This document shows, piece after piece, positions 56,515-63,833 of a DNA stretch of 64,000 bases. A program made the position numbers and the translations under genes. The number at the start of each line of letters is the position of its first letter. Position 1 is the stretch's first letter. Location: the IMG/VR virus record IMGVR_UViG_3300001450_010303, positions 41,275 through 105,274 of that record. The stretch is one strand, 5' to 3'. The stretch comes from a virus. The notes under the pieces were generated by a model that saw only the letters and a program-made list of their open reading frames with translations, searched no databases and was not told the origin of the DNA.

Positions 56515-57066
56515 ATGATCCTCGGTATTGACGTCTCCACCAGTATAACTGGTTTTGCTTTGGTGGGTGACGGTGAAATCCTCCACTATAGTGCATGTGA
56601 CCTGCGAAAACATAAGGGCACCTTTGCTAAAGCAGAAAAGATAAAAGAATACATCGAAGATTTATATGAGATGTATCAGTTAGACAACGACTCCTTTGTG
56701 GGAGATGCAAAGTTTCCGATAGATAAAATTTATATTGAACAACCACTAATGATGTTTGCTAAAGGCCGCTCATCCGCAAGTGTCATTGCAACCTTGACAG
56801 CGTTTAATGGCATAGTATCGTGGCTTGTTTATGAGTTGTTCGAGATTGAGCCAGAATACATCTCTGCGTCGTCTGCAAGGAAGAAGGCGGGCATTAGTGT
56901 GAAGAGAGGCCAAAAAGCCAAGGAAGTGGTCTTAGCGCATCTTATAGAACATGAGCCAGCCTTCAATGTAGAATACACAAAACACGGCAACCCGGTTGCC
57001 GGTTCATACGACAAGGCGGACGCTATTATAATAGCAAAAGCCGGCTATACGATAGAAAATACTTGA
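56515..57066 (+). CDS. RuvC-like Holliday junction resolvase/endonuclease
   Basis: 183 residues from ATG 56515; the in-frame upstream ATG at 56407 lies within the previous gene. LGIDVSTSITGFAL (D6) is the first RNase H-fold strand, YIEQPL gives E75, and SYDKADAIIIA gives D166/D169, a RuvC-type acidic set. SARKKAGISVKRGQKAKE is the usual central block of phage RuvC-like proteins. It should cut branched DNA during recombination-dependent replication or before packaging. It starts the replication/repair block and is followed by a strong promoter for the next gene. Confidence 0.83.
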   Translation: MILGIDVSTSITGFALVGDGEILHYSACDLRKHKGTFAKAEKIKEYIEDLYEMYQLDNDSFVGDAKFPIDKIYIEQPLMMFAKGRSSASVIATLTAFNGIVSWLVYELFEIEPEYISASSARKKAGISVKRGQKAKEVVLAHLIEHEPAFNVEYTKHGNPVAGSYDKADAIIIAKAGYTIENT

Positions 57067-57091
57067 CACCCAGAAGTGGTTGTGTTATATT
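57063..57091 (+). promoter_or_regulatory. Sigma70-type promoter for the FKBP gene
   Basis: TTGACA (57063-57068), a 17-bp spacer and TATATT (57086-57091) place the start near 57098, 27 nt before ATG 57125 with AGGAGA in the leader. The -35 box is perfect and overlaps the stop of the RuvC-like gene. Confidence 0.8.
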
Positions 57092-57124
57092 AGATAAAAT
57101 TTCATTATAAATATAGGAGATAAA

Positions 57125-57691
57125 ATGAAAATAAAAAACGGAAATACAGTAAGCGTGCATTACAAAGGCACACTAAACGATGGAACAGAATTTGATAATT
57201 CTAGAACGCGAGGGACGCCATTAAATTTCAAGGTCGGTTCCGGAAAAATGATCCGCGGATTTGATGGAGCGTGTGTTGGCATGACTACGGGCCAAACAAA
57301 AACAGTTTCGATAAACCCAGCGGATGCTTATGGAGAGAGAAATCCAAAAGCACTTCAGCCAGTACCTAAAAATGCTTTCGGGCCGGATTTTAACTTCCAA
57401 GTTGGCCAACCAGTTCAAGGTAACGGCCCACAAGGTCCGTTTCTGGCTCTGATCCACGCACTTGAAAATGATATGGTAGTTCTAGATATGAATCATCCTT
57501 TGGCTGGCAAAGAGCTAACCTTTGAGATTGAGGTGGTGTCGGTGGAGAATAGCGAAACAACAACAGCTGCATCAAGCTGGAGTGCTACGATGAAGAAAGC
57601 AGAATTGTTGCAAATCGCAAAAGATAACAATCTTGATGTTACCACCAAAACAACCAAAGCTAAAATCGTGGAAGCTCTTCAAGCTTTGTAG
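57125..57691 (+). CDS. FKBP-type peptidyl-prolyl isomerase with C-terminal SAP-like domain
   Basis: 188 residues. Residues 1-140 are an FKBP domain of the SlyD-like type: VSVHYKGTLNDGTEFDNSR, PLNFKVGSGKMIRGFD and ADAYGERNPKAL, with an inserted flap segment (about 70-120) of the kind that gives SlyD chaperone activity. A Thr/Ser linker (ETTTAASSW) joins a C-terminal 35-residue helix-extension-helix (MKKAELLQIAKDNNLDV, then AKIVEALQAL), which fits SAP/HeH or Rho-N DNA- or RNA-binding domains. The protein would fold phage proteins, with the SAP-like part tethering it to nucleic acid. Its own strong promoter lies upstream. Confidence 0.85.
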   Translation: MKIKNGNTVSVHYKGTLNDGTEFDNSRTRGTPLNFKVGSGKMIRGFDGACVGMTTGQTKTVSINPADAYGERNPKALQPVPKNAFGPDFNFQVGQPVQGNGPQGPFLALIHALENDMVVLDMNHPLAGKELTFEIEVVSVENSETTTAASSWSATMKKAELLQIAKDNNLDVTTKTTKAKIVEALQAL

Positions 57692-57697
57692 AGCGTC

Positions 57698-57726
57698 TTG
57701 ACAGTCGGTTTCGAATATGTTATAAT
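57698..57726 (+). promoter_or_regulatory. Consensus sigma70 promoter for the primase gene
   Basis: TTGACA (57698-57703), a 17-bp spacer and TATAAT (57721-57726) form a fully consensus promoter. The start is expected near 57733, 11 nt before ATG 57744, with GAGGA at 57736-57740. Confidence 0.85.
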
Positions 57727-57743
57727 GTTTATTGTGAGGAAAC

Positions 57744-58682
57744 ATGAATATCAAAGCCGCAAAGAAGATTCTTAATGAAACGCTTGGAGACAGCACAAAC
57801 AAAGGCGCCGAACTTCTTTTCGCGTGCCCGTCATGTGATCATAGAAAACGTAAATTTTCAGTTAACATTGTTAAAAATGTTTTTAAATGCTGGATTTGTG
57901 ATTATCGCGGTCGGAATATTAGGCGTGTTGTGCGTCGGTTTAGCGGCCATAACCAATTGGCGGCGTGGGACGCAATATTCGGGCGTCAAGATATTGAAAG
58001 GTTTGCTGACCTCTTTATGGAGGGAGGCGTGGAAGAACGCCGAGAGAAAGTGGAACTCCCGCCAGAATTCACAACCCTCTGCTCAGAACACCAACCAGCA
58101 ACAGCCAGTTACGCATTACGATATCTCTACAAAAGAGGAGTAAGTAAAGCCGACATCCTCAAATGGAAGATCGGATATTGTTTCGGTGGCGAATATAGGA
58201 GCAGGATCATTATCCCGTCTTTCGACGACGATGGTGACTGCTCCTATTTCATTGCGAGATCATATAACGGTGACTCATATAAATATAAGAACCCACCCGT
58301 ATCAAAAGACATTGTATTTAATGAGCTATTTATTAACTGGAACGAAGACCTAACTATTGTAGAAGGAGTCTTTGATGCACTGGTCGCAGGAAATGCTGTT
58401 CCCATTCTGGGCTCAACACTTAGATCGAACTCCGATCTTATCCGCAAAATTGTCCTCAACGACACACCCATTTACATCGCCCTCGACCCAGACGCGAGAA
58501 AGAAAGAAAACAGGATCATTCAGATGCTTCTTAAATATGATATTGAAATGTATAAAATAGATGTAAGTGGTTATGAAGATGTAGGTTCAATGCCAAAAGA
58601 TGTCTTCCGGGAAAGAAAGAATAACGCTTCCTTTATCGATAGGGACGACTATTTACTGTTGAATTTGTTATCAGCAGTCTAA
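57744..58682 (+). CDS. gp61: DNA primase, DnaG/T4 gp61-like
   Basis: 312 residues (T4 gp61 has 342). A CHC2-type zinc ribbon with C28/C31 and C49/C52 is followed by the RNA polymerase core helix region and a TOPRIM domain with TIVEGVFDAL (E207) and ALDPDA (D248, D250). It synthesises RNA primers for the lagging strand, normally with the replicative helicase gp41, which is not in this window. Its own consensus promoter lies 18 nt upstream of the ATG. The frame 57775-58143 read in another phase is a shadow. Confidence 0.9.
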   Translation: MNIKAAKKILNETLGDSTNKGAELLFACPSCDHRKRKFSVNIVKNVFKCWICDYRGRNIRRVVRRFSGHNQLAAWDAIFGRQDIERFADLFMEGGVEERREKVELPPEFTTLCSEHQPATASYALRYLYKRGVSKADILKWKIGYCFGGEYRSRIIIPSFDDDGDCSYFIARSYNGDSYKYKNPPVSKDIVFNELFINWNEDLTIVEGVFDALVAGNAVPILGSTLRSNSDLIRKIVLNDTPIYIALDPDARKKENRIIQMLLKYDIEMYKIDVSGYEDVGSMPKDVFRERKNNASFIDRDDYLLLNLLSAV

Positions 58683-58691
58683 GGGGAACTT

Positions 58692-59111
58692 ATGAAAATT
58701 ACAACAGCAAGATTAAAAGAGATCATTAAAGAAGAGATAGAGGCAAATGCTAAACTCCGCCAAGAGTCCCTATCAGAAATCACCCCACAGATGATAGCCC
58801 AGTTTGCCTGGGAAGATGGAATACGAATTATAGATTTTGGAGATCCCAATAAAGAGCCGAAGCTTAGCTCCGACGATAAAAAGCGTATCGCTCAAATCAT
58901 TGCCGATGAGGCCGAAGTTGAGATCAATAGCTGGGGAGATGCGACCGATCGCAACATTACCCTAGATTTTAAAAATTTCGAAAGTAAAGTCTTTTCAGCG
59001 TTGTGGCATAAACACAAGCAAGCAGCCGAGCGTGAACTCCCCCAATACAATGATGAACGCATCGACGATGGGGGTCCGTATGATCCCGCGGCTGAAGAAG
59101 CAGGATATTAA
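58692..59111 (+). CDS. Unknown protein with N-terminal IIKEE tag
   Basis: 139 residues with AAGGGGA ahead of the ATG. The first 15 residues, MKITTARLKEIIKEE, form an amphipathic basic helix that recurs in the proteins at 59148 and 63475, which are otherwise unrelated to it. The rest is acidic and helical (DDKKRIAQIIADEAEVEI) with a disordered end. No family recognised. The tag carries an I-x-E site like those cut by T4 prohead protease, so an internal head protein is one possibility (inference). Confidence 0.6.
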   Translation: MKITTARLKEIIKEEIEANAKLRQESLSEITPQMIAQFAWEDGIRIIDFGDPNKEPKLSSDDKKRIAQIIADEAEVEINSWGDATDRNITLDFKNFESKVFSALWHKHKQAAERELPQYNDERIDDGGPYDPAAEEAGY

Positions 59112-59147
59112 AATGACCTGGCCGGCAAGGAAAGGTTTAAAGGTATA

Positions 59148-60059
59148 ATGCAGATCACAGAACACAGATTGCGACAGATCATTATAGAAGAGGCACAAGT
59201 CCGTTTCATTAACGAGATTATAGAAGAAGAATTGTATGGCGTTCTTTTCGAAAGTGATGAAGATATTGAAAGCAAATGGAAGAACAGTCAAACATTTCGT
59301 ACGAAAGTTAAAAATGCTTTAAGAAATTTTGATGAACTACCATCCATAAAAAAGAAAACAGTTATCATGATTTTGGGCGCCCTCGGCGCTCTTGGAACAC
59401 AGCTGACGGCCGAATTCGCTCATGATGATCAGAAGAGAGAAATTAAAACTCAACTTAGGAAAGATAAGGAGGCATACGAAGACTACCGTTTTGGTACAGT
59501 CGAAGATATTAAGCATTTTAGAGATGCCGCAACATCAGAAGGTTCTGTCATTGACAAAAATGATGCCGAGGGTATCAAAAACGTAAAACAAAAGTTTCTG
59601 AAACGCGGTGTAGAACTCGCCCCAATCATTGCAGATAATGCTATAGCCTTGACAACAGGGACAAACGACTTTGTATACACACCAGCAGACACCATGACCG
59701 ATGAAGAGTGGATGCCATTTGTTGGAATGACAAAAAAAGCATGGGAGGCCATAGTCCGAACGTGGTTACTGGATACCGACGGACGAGAGAGACTAGAGAA
59801 GTTTATTGGGACGTCTGAAAAAACCCAAGCAGTATTTTGGGCTTATGACTCAGACGGACAACTATTTTCATTTGCCGACGACTCCGGACAATATATGTGG
59901 TTGCCGCCAGAGTGGTCGGTTGCCTATGAAGTTATTCAAAAGAACAAAGCCCGGGCCGGCAACTCCGAAAAAAACGACAGTGATTTGAATATTTTTGGAG
60001 ATTCTGGCATAGGTGTATGGAAAGAAACTTTGAGAAAGTACTTGACATCTCTCCCATAA
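59148..60059 (+). CDS. Unknown protein with N-terminal IIIEE tag and one hydrophobic segment
   Basis: 303 residues. The N-terminus MQITEHRLRQIIIEE matches the tag of the proteins at 58692 and 63475. Residues about 72-92 (VIMILGALGALGTQLTAEF) could be a membrane or buried helix, followed by a charged coiled region and a C-terminal domain with WEAIVRTWLLDTDGRERL and YMWLPPEWSVAYEVI. No known family. The stop codon lies within the spacer of the next promoter. Confidence 0.6.
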   Translation: MQITEHRLRQIIIEEAQVRFINEIIEEELYGVLFESDEDIESKWKNSQTFRTKVKNALRNFDELPSIKKKTVIMILGALGALGTQLTAEFAHDDQKREIKTQLRKDKEAYEDYRFGTVEDIKHFRDAATSEGSVIDKNDAEGIKNVKQKFLKRGVELAPIIADNAIALTTGTNDFVYTPADTMTDEEWMPFVGMTKKAWEAIVRTWLLDTDGRERLEKFIGTSEKTQAVFWAYDSDGQLFSFADDSGQYMWLPPEWSVAYEVIQKNKARAGNSEKNDSDLNIFGDSGIGVWKETLRKYLTSLP

Positions 60060-60070
60060 GGGAGTATATT
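60042..60070 (+). promoter_or_regulatory. Sigma70-type promoter for the small membrane protein, with inverted repeat in the spacer
   Basis: TTGACA (60042-60047), a 17-bp spacer and TATATT (60065-60070); the start is expected near 60077. The spacer holds CTCCC-ATAA-GGGAG (60051-60064), an exact 5-bp inverted repeat that could be an operator or chance. The promoter overlaps the end of the 59148 gene. Confidence 0.72.
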
Positions 60071-60089
60071 TAATGTATAAGGAGCAATT

Positions 60090-60248
60090 ATGTTTAACTT
60101 TAAGAATGCTGTTTCAACCTTTCTCGACAAAAAAGTATTAGGTAACGTGACTTTGATGGAGTCTGGTATTCTGATGTCTATGTTTGTTGGATTTGTTTTA
60201 GTTGTGAATACATTAAGCTATATTGTTGCTTGTAACATCGCAAGCTAA
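60090..60248 (+). CDS. Small single-pass membrane protein (52 aa)
   Basis: A 52-residue frame with AAGGAG at 60079-60084, 6 nt before ATG 60090. Residues 1-24 are polar and basic (MFNFKNAVSTFLDKKVLGNV), and residues 27-49 (ILMSMFVGFVLVVNTLSYIV) form one clear membrane helix ending near a Cys. It sits between a strong promoter and a strong hairpin, that is, a complete monocistronic unit. Function unknown; a host-envelope or superinfection role would be a guess. Confidence 0.72.
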   Translation: MFNFKNAVSTFLDKKVLGNVTLMESGILMSMFVGFVLVVNTLSYIVACNIAS

Positions 60249-60251
60249 TTT

Positions 60252-60292
60252 AAACACTTCTACTATCATTTATTAGTGGAGGTGTTTGTTTA
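60252..60292 (+). terminator. Stem-loop terminator after the small membrane protein gene
   Basis: A 14-bp stem pairs 60252-60265 with 60274-60287 (two G-U pairs in RNA), with an 8-nt loop and GTTTAT after the stem. It fits an intrinsic terminator with a weak U tract. It ends only 17 nt before the GTG start at 60305, so it could also limit read-through or translation into the Mre11-Rad50 gene. Confidence 0.65.
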
Positions 60293-60304
60293 TAAGGAGA
60301 GTAT

Positions 60305-63300
60305 GTGAGCATTAAAATCGCACACGTATCGGACATTCACGTCCGGAAATTAAAGTACCACAAAGAGTACCGCGTAGTATTCGAACGATTATACAAGAAG
60401 TTACGCGAGTTAAAACCAGATATTATTGTCAACACCGGAGACACTTTCCACACTAAGTTGGATTTATCTCCGGAAGCAATACGCATGATGAGCGAGTTGT
60501 TTGCTAAGTTGGCAGATATTGCTCCGTATTATATGATCTTGGGAAACCACGATATGAACTTGAAAAACGGTGCTAGGCTAGATGCTATCACGCCGATCGT
60601 CGAGAACTTAAAACACCCAAACTTACATTTCATCAAAAATACAGAAACCATTGAAGTCGCAGACGGCATCGACCTGCGTGTGCTTTCTATTGTTGATCCA
60701 GAGAACTGGCCCGAGACACTACCAGATGACCGCGTAAATATCGCACTCTATCATGGATCTATCGCGGGTTCAACGACTGACACCGGTTGGGTGATGACTC
60801 ACGGTGACATCGACATAGACACACTTGCCAAATATGATTATGGTTTGTTAGGTGACATTCACAAGACACACCAGAAGATTGATAACGACGGCAAGTGCGC
60901 TTATCCTGGTTCGCTGATTCAACAGAACCACGGGGAGACTCCAGATAAGGGTTTCCTATTATGGGAGATTGAAGATAAAGATACATTCACGTGTAAGCAT
61001 CATCAGGTTGAAAACCCGAAACCGTTCATCACTATTCAGCTAACTCCAAAGGGCAAAATGCCCCGCCGAGCAGATCCTCCAAAGGGCGCACGTTTGCGTT
61101 TGGTGAGTAATAACAACTTGCCACTTAGTACGATGAAGCGAGCAATTGATATTGCGAAGCATCGCTTTAAACCGGAGGTAGTCACTTTCTTAAACAGAGC
61201 GGCGGGAGAGCGTGGAAATGTTGAGGATATCACAGACACACTAAAGACAGAAAACTTGCGAGATATTGATGTCCAAGAAGAATTGATGGATGAATATCTA
61301 AAAGACTATCAAGCCGACGCATCAACGATAGAAATGGTTTATGAGTTAAATAGAAAGTATAAGAAGCAAGTAGAGGACACAGAGGAGATATCTCGGAATG
61401 TGAATTGGAAACTATCTAATTTTGAGTTCGACAACTTATTCAATTACGGAGAAGATAATAGTGTTTCATTTGATAAACTTAATGGGATCGTGGGCATTTT
61501 TGGAAAGAACTATTCTGGGAAGAGCAGTATTGTTGATGGTCTGCTTTGGACTGTTTTTAATACAACCTCGAAAAATGAAAGGAAGAATGTTAATGTTATT
61601 AACCAGAATCGGCCTTCGTGCCGAGGAAAAGTAACAATTGAGGTTGGCCATAATATCTACACGATCGAAAGAACAGCCGAGAAATACACGAAGAAATTGA
61701 AAGGTGAGGTGACTGAAGAAGCCAAGACTGATCTGAACTTCGAAGTTCTTGATAAAACCACCGATGAAATCCGCTCACTAAACGGCCTCAGCCGGCCCCA
61801 AACAGACGCAAACATCCGCAAGCACTTCGGCACCATTGACGACTTCTTGGTGTCTTCACTAGCGTCTCAACACGGAGCATTAGCATTTATTGACGAAGGC
61901 TCGACACGGCGTAAAGAAATCATTGCTAAGTTCTTAGATTTAGAGGTGTTTGAGCAAAAGTTTAAGCTGGCTAAGGAAGACAGTTCTGATCTTAAAGGCG
62001 CCCTAAAACGCTTGGAGTCACGTGAGTATGAAGAAGAAGCGAAAGAAGCGACTGAGGAATTGGATTCAAAGCGCCAAACATTGTTTGTTCATGAGGGAAC
62101 TTGCGAGGTGTTAGACCAGAAAATCATTCAACTAACAACAGAATGTGTGAAGCTCAATGATATGATCGAGTCAATACCTGCGGAGATCATTGACATCGTC
62201 GCGACAAGAAAAGATATCAAACAGAAACAAGCGAGAGTGAAATCATTAACCAGCGAGAACAAAAAGAGTGAAATAGATCTTGGAGTGAAGAACGGATTAT
62301 ACGAGAAGGTCGAGAAGTTTATAGCGGGTGTAGATATTGATACACTTACTGAAACCCAGAACAATATCAATAAGCTAGAAGGCGATAAGCAAACACACGA
62401 ACACAACCTGGCCATATTAATCACGGAGATCAATGACATTGAAAAGAAATCACATCTTCTTGATGATATTCCATGCGGAACGCAGTTTTCAACATGTAAA
62501 TTTATCAGTGATGCGAATGTCGCTGTCGCAAATTTATCACATGTTGAAAACGATAGAGACGATATCTCCAAGAACATCAAGGAAATAGAGAGCGACATCA
62601 ACGACTTGGGGCCAGTAGAAGTCGCAAGACAAATAGATCAACACACACTAATAGTTGAGAAGAGAAACGATATCGCAAATGATATTGCGAGTATTAACCT
62701 ATCAATAGAAAGAAATACGTCCTCTATCGATCGTATAGGCTATGAACTGAAAGAGTTGGAGAGCAAAAAGCAAGAATATGATGAGAACAAAGAAGCGATC
62801 GAAAACCTTGAAGAACTAAATGTAGAACTGGGCGTTTGTGAAGAGAATCTTACATCCGCAAGACTGCAATGTACTGAGTGCCGAGAGCAAACGCTAGAAC
62901 TATATAAGAGTGTAGGCTCTCTCGAACAAAAGGTCGAGACAATCGAAAATCAAAAACAAGAATACATAGATTTACAGGAGGAATATTCAGCTTATGATCT
63001 TTACATGCGTTGTATGCATACATCTGGGATTGCTTATGATATTATTAAACGGAAGCTACCGGTCATCAACCAAGAAGTCGCGAAAGTCCTTGCCAATATT
63101 GTCGAGTTTGAAGTCTTCTTCGAAGATAGTGGAAAGAAATTTGACATATTTATCAAGCACCCAAGGCATGAACCCCGCCCAATTGAAATGGCATCAGGAG
63201 CAGAGAAATCTTTGGCTGCCATAGCCATTCGTTTGGCCTTGTTGGGAGTATCTTCGTTGCCTAAATCTGATCTTTTCGCCCTCGATGAGCCAGGAACTGC

Positions 63301-63463
63301 CTTAGATGAAACAAATATGGAGGGTTTTATTAGGATCTTGGAACTAATTAAAGTGTATTTTAAGAATGTTTTGTTGATCTCGCACCTTGATTCGCTCAAA
63401 GACTGTGTTGATATGCAAATTGAGATAGATAAAAAAGACGGATACGCAAGAGTAAATCAATAG
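60305..63463 (+). CDS. Fused Mre11-Rad50 (SbcD-SbcC; T4 gp47-gp46) recombination nuclease
   Basis: 1052 residues, GTG start with AAGGAGA upstream. Residues 1-330 are a metallophosphoesterase nuclease: HVSDIH (D10, H12), GDTFH (D46), GNHD (N81-D83), YHGSI and LGDIHKTH. From about 360 an SMC-like ATPase begins: Walker A GKNYSGKSS at 400-408, coiled-coil arms (about 560-910) with C724 and C731 at the apex (CGTQFSTC), a signature ASGAEKSLAAIAIRL and Walker B LFALDEPGTALD (D994, E995). T4 and most bacteria keep the two subunits as separate genes. The complex resects DNA ends to start recombination-dependent replication. The hook has CX6C rather than the usual CxxC. Confidence 0.9.
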   Translation: MSIKIAHVSDIHVRKLKYHKEYRVVFERLYKKLRELKPDIIVNTGDTFHTKLDLSPEAIRMMSELFAKLADIAPYYMILGNHDMNLKNGARLDAITPIVENLKHPNLHFIKNTETIEVADGIDLRVLSIVDPENWPETLPDDRVNIALYHGSIAGSTTDTGWVMTHGDIDIDTLAKYDYGLLGDIHKTHQKIDNDGKCAYPGSLIQQNHGETPDKGFLLWEIEDKDTFTCKHHQVENPKPFITIQLTPKGKMPRRADPPKGARLRLVSNNNLPLSTMKRAIDIAKHRFKPEVVTFLNRAAGERGNVEDITDTLKTENLRDIDVQEELMDEYLKDYQADASTIEMVYELNRKYKKQVEDTEEISRNVNWKLSNFEFDNLFNYGEDNSVSFDKLNGIVGIFGKNYSGKSSIVDGLLWTVFNTTSKNERKNVNVINQNRPSCRGKVTIEVGHNIYTIERTAEKYTKKLKGEVTEEAKTDLNFEVLDKTTDEIRSLNGLSRPQTDANIRKHFGTIDDFLVSSLASQHGALAFIDEGSTRRKEIIAKFLDLEVFEQKFKLAKEDSSDLKGALKRLESREYEEEAKEATEELDSKRQTLFVHEGTCEVLDQKIIQLTTECVKLNDMIESIPAEIIDIVATRKDIKQKQARVKSLTSENKKSEIDLGVKNGLYEKVEKFIAGVDIDTLTETQNNINKLEGDKQTHEHNLAILITEINDIEKKSHLLDDIPCGTQFSTCKFISDANVAVANLSHVENDRDDISKNIKEIESDINDLGPVEVARQIDQHTLIVEKRNDIANDIASINLSIERNTSSIDRIGYELKELESKKQEYDENKEAIENLEELNVELGVCEENLTSARLQCTECREQTLELYKSVGSLEQKVETIENQKQEYIDLQEEYSAYDLYMRCMHTSGIAYDIIKRKLPVINQEVAKVLANIVEFEVFFEDSGKKFDIFIKHPRHEPRPIEMASGAEKSLAAIAIRLALLGVSSLPKSDLFALDEPGTALDETNMEGFIRILELIKVYFKNVLLISHLDSLKDCVDMQIEIDKKDGYARVNQ

Positions 63464-63474
63464 GAGATTACAAA

Positions 63475-63822
63475 ATGAAGGTAACCAAGAGACAACTTAA
63501 ACAAATTATCAAAGAAGAGCTAGAGGCGGTATTAGACGAAAGGTTTACGCTGCCTGCTCAAGCAAAAGATATGACTGCATCAGGACCAATGGGGACAAAA
63601 CAAAAGGCGAACCAAGAACGCCACCTAGCGCGCAAGAATGCCAAAGCCAACGAGGCAGATTTCGCCGCCAACTCCACCAAGGAAAATTGTCAACAGCTAT
63701 CTGCAGCTTCGAGGAAGGCCTGGAGCAACATCGAGACCGATACCAGCGCGCATTGGACTTATACGAGCGCCGAAGAGGGCATGAAGAAATATAAATGCAA
63801 GCAAAAATTTGGAATCGAGTAG
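63475..63822 (+). CDS. Unknown protein with N-terminal IIKEE tag
   Basis: 115 residues with AGGAG ahead of the ATG. The N-terminus MKVTKRQLKQIIKEELEAVL is the third copy of the tag found at 58692 and 59148. The rest is Ala/Lys/Asn-rich and polar with two Cys, with no known domain. Small, basic and tagged, it fits the profile of T4-like internal proteins, which is inference. Confidence 0.6.
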   Translation: MKVTKRQLKQIIKEELEAVLDERFTLPAQAKDMTASGPMGTKQKANQERHLARKNAKANEADFAANSTKENCQQLSAASRKAWSNIETDTSAHWTYTSAEEGMKKYKCKQKFGIE

Positions 63823-63833
63823 GAGATTAAACA

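Noticed and set aside
57106-57113. TATAAATA, identical to the T4 late promoter element
   Set aside because: It lies 12 nt before ATG 57125, so a start about 6 nt downstream would remove the ribosome site. A perfect sigma70 promoter at 57063 already serves the gene. It is probably chance AT-rich sequence.
59142-59148. TATAAT-like sequence overlapping the start of the 59148 gene
   Set aside because: It overlaps the ATG itself, so it cannot act as the promoter of that gene, and no downstream gene needs it.
60051-60064. CTCCC-ATAA-GGGAG inverted repeat as a terminator
   Set aside because: Only 5 bp with no U tract, and it sits in the spacer of a strong promoter; an operator or chance is more likely.
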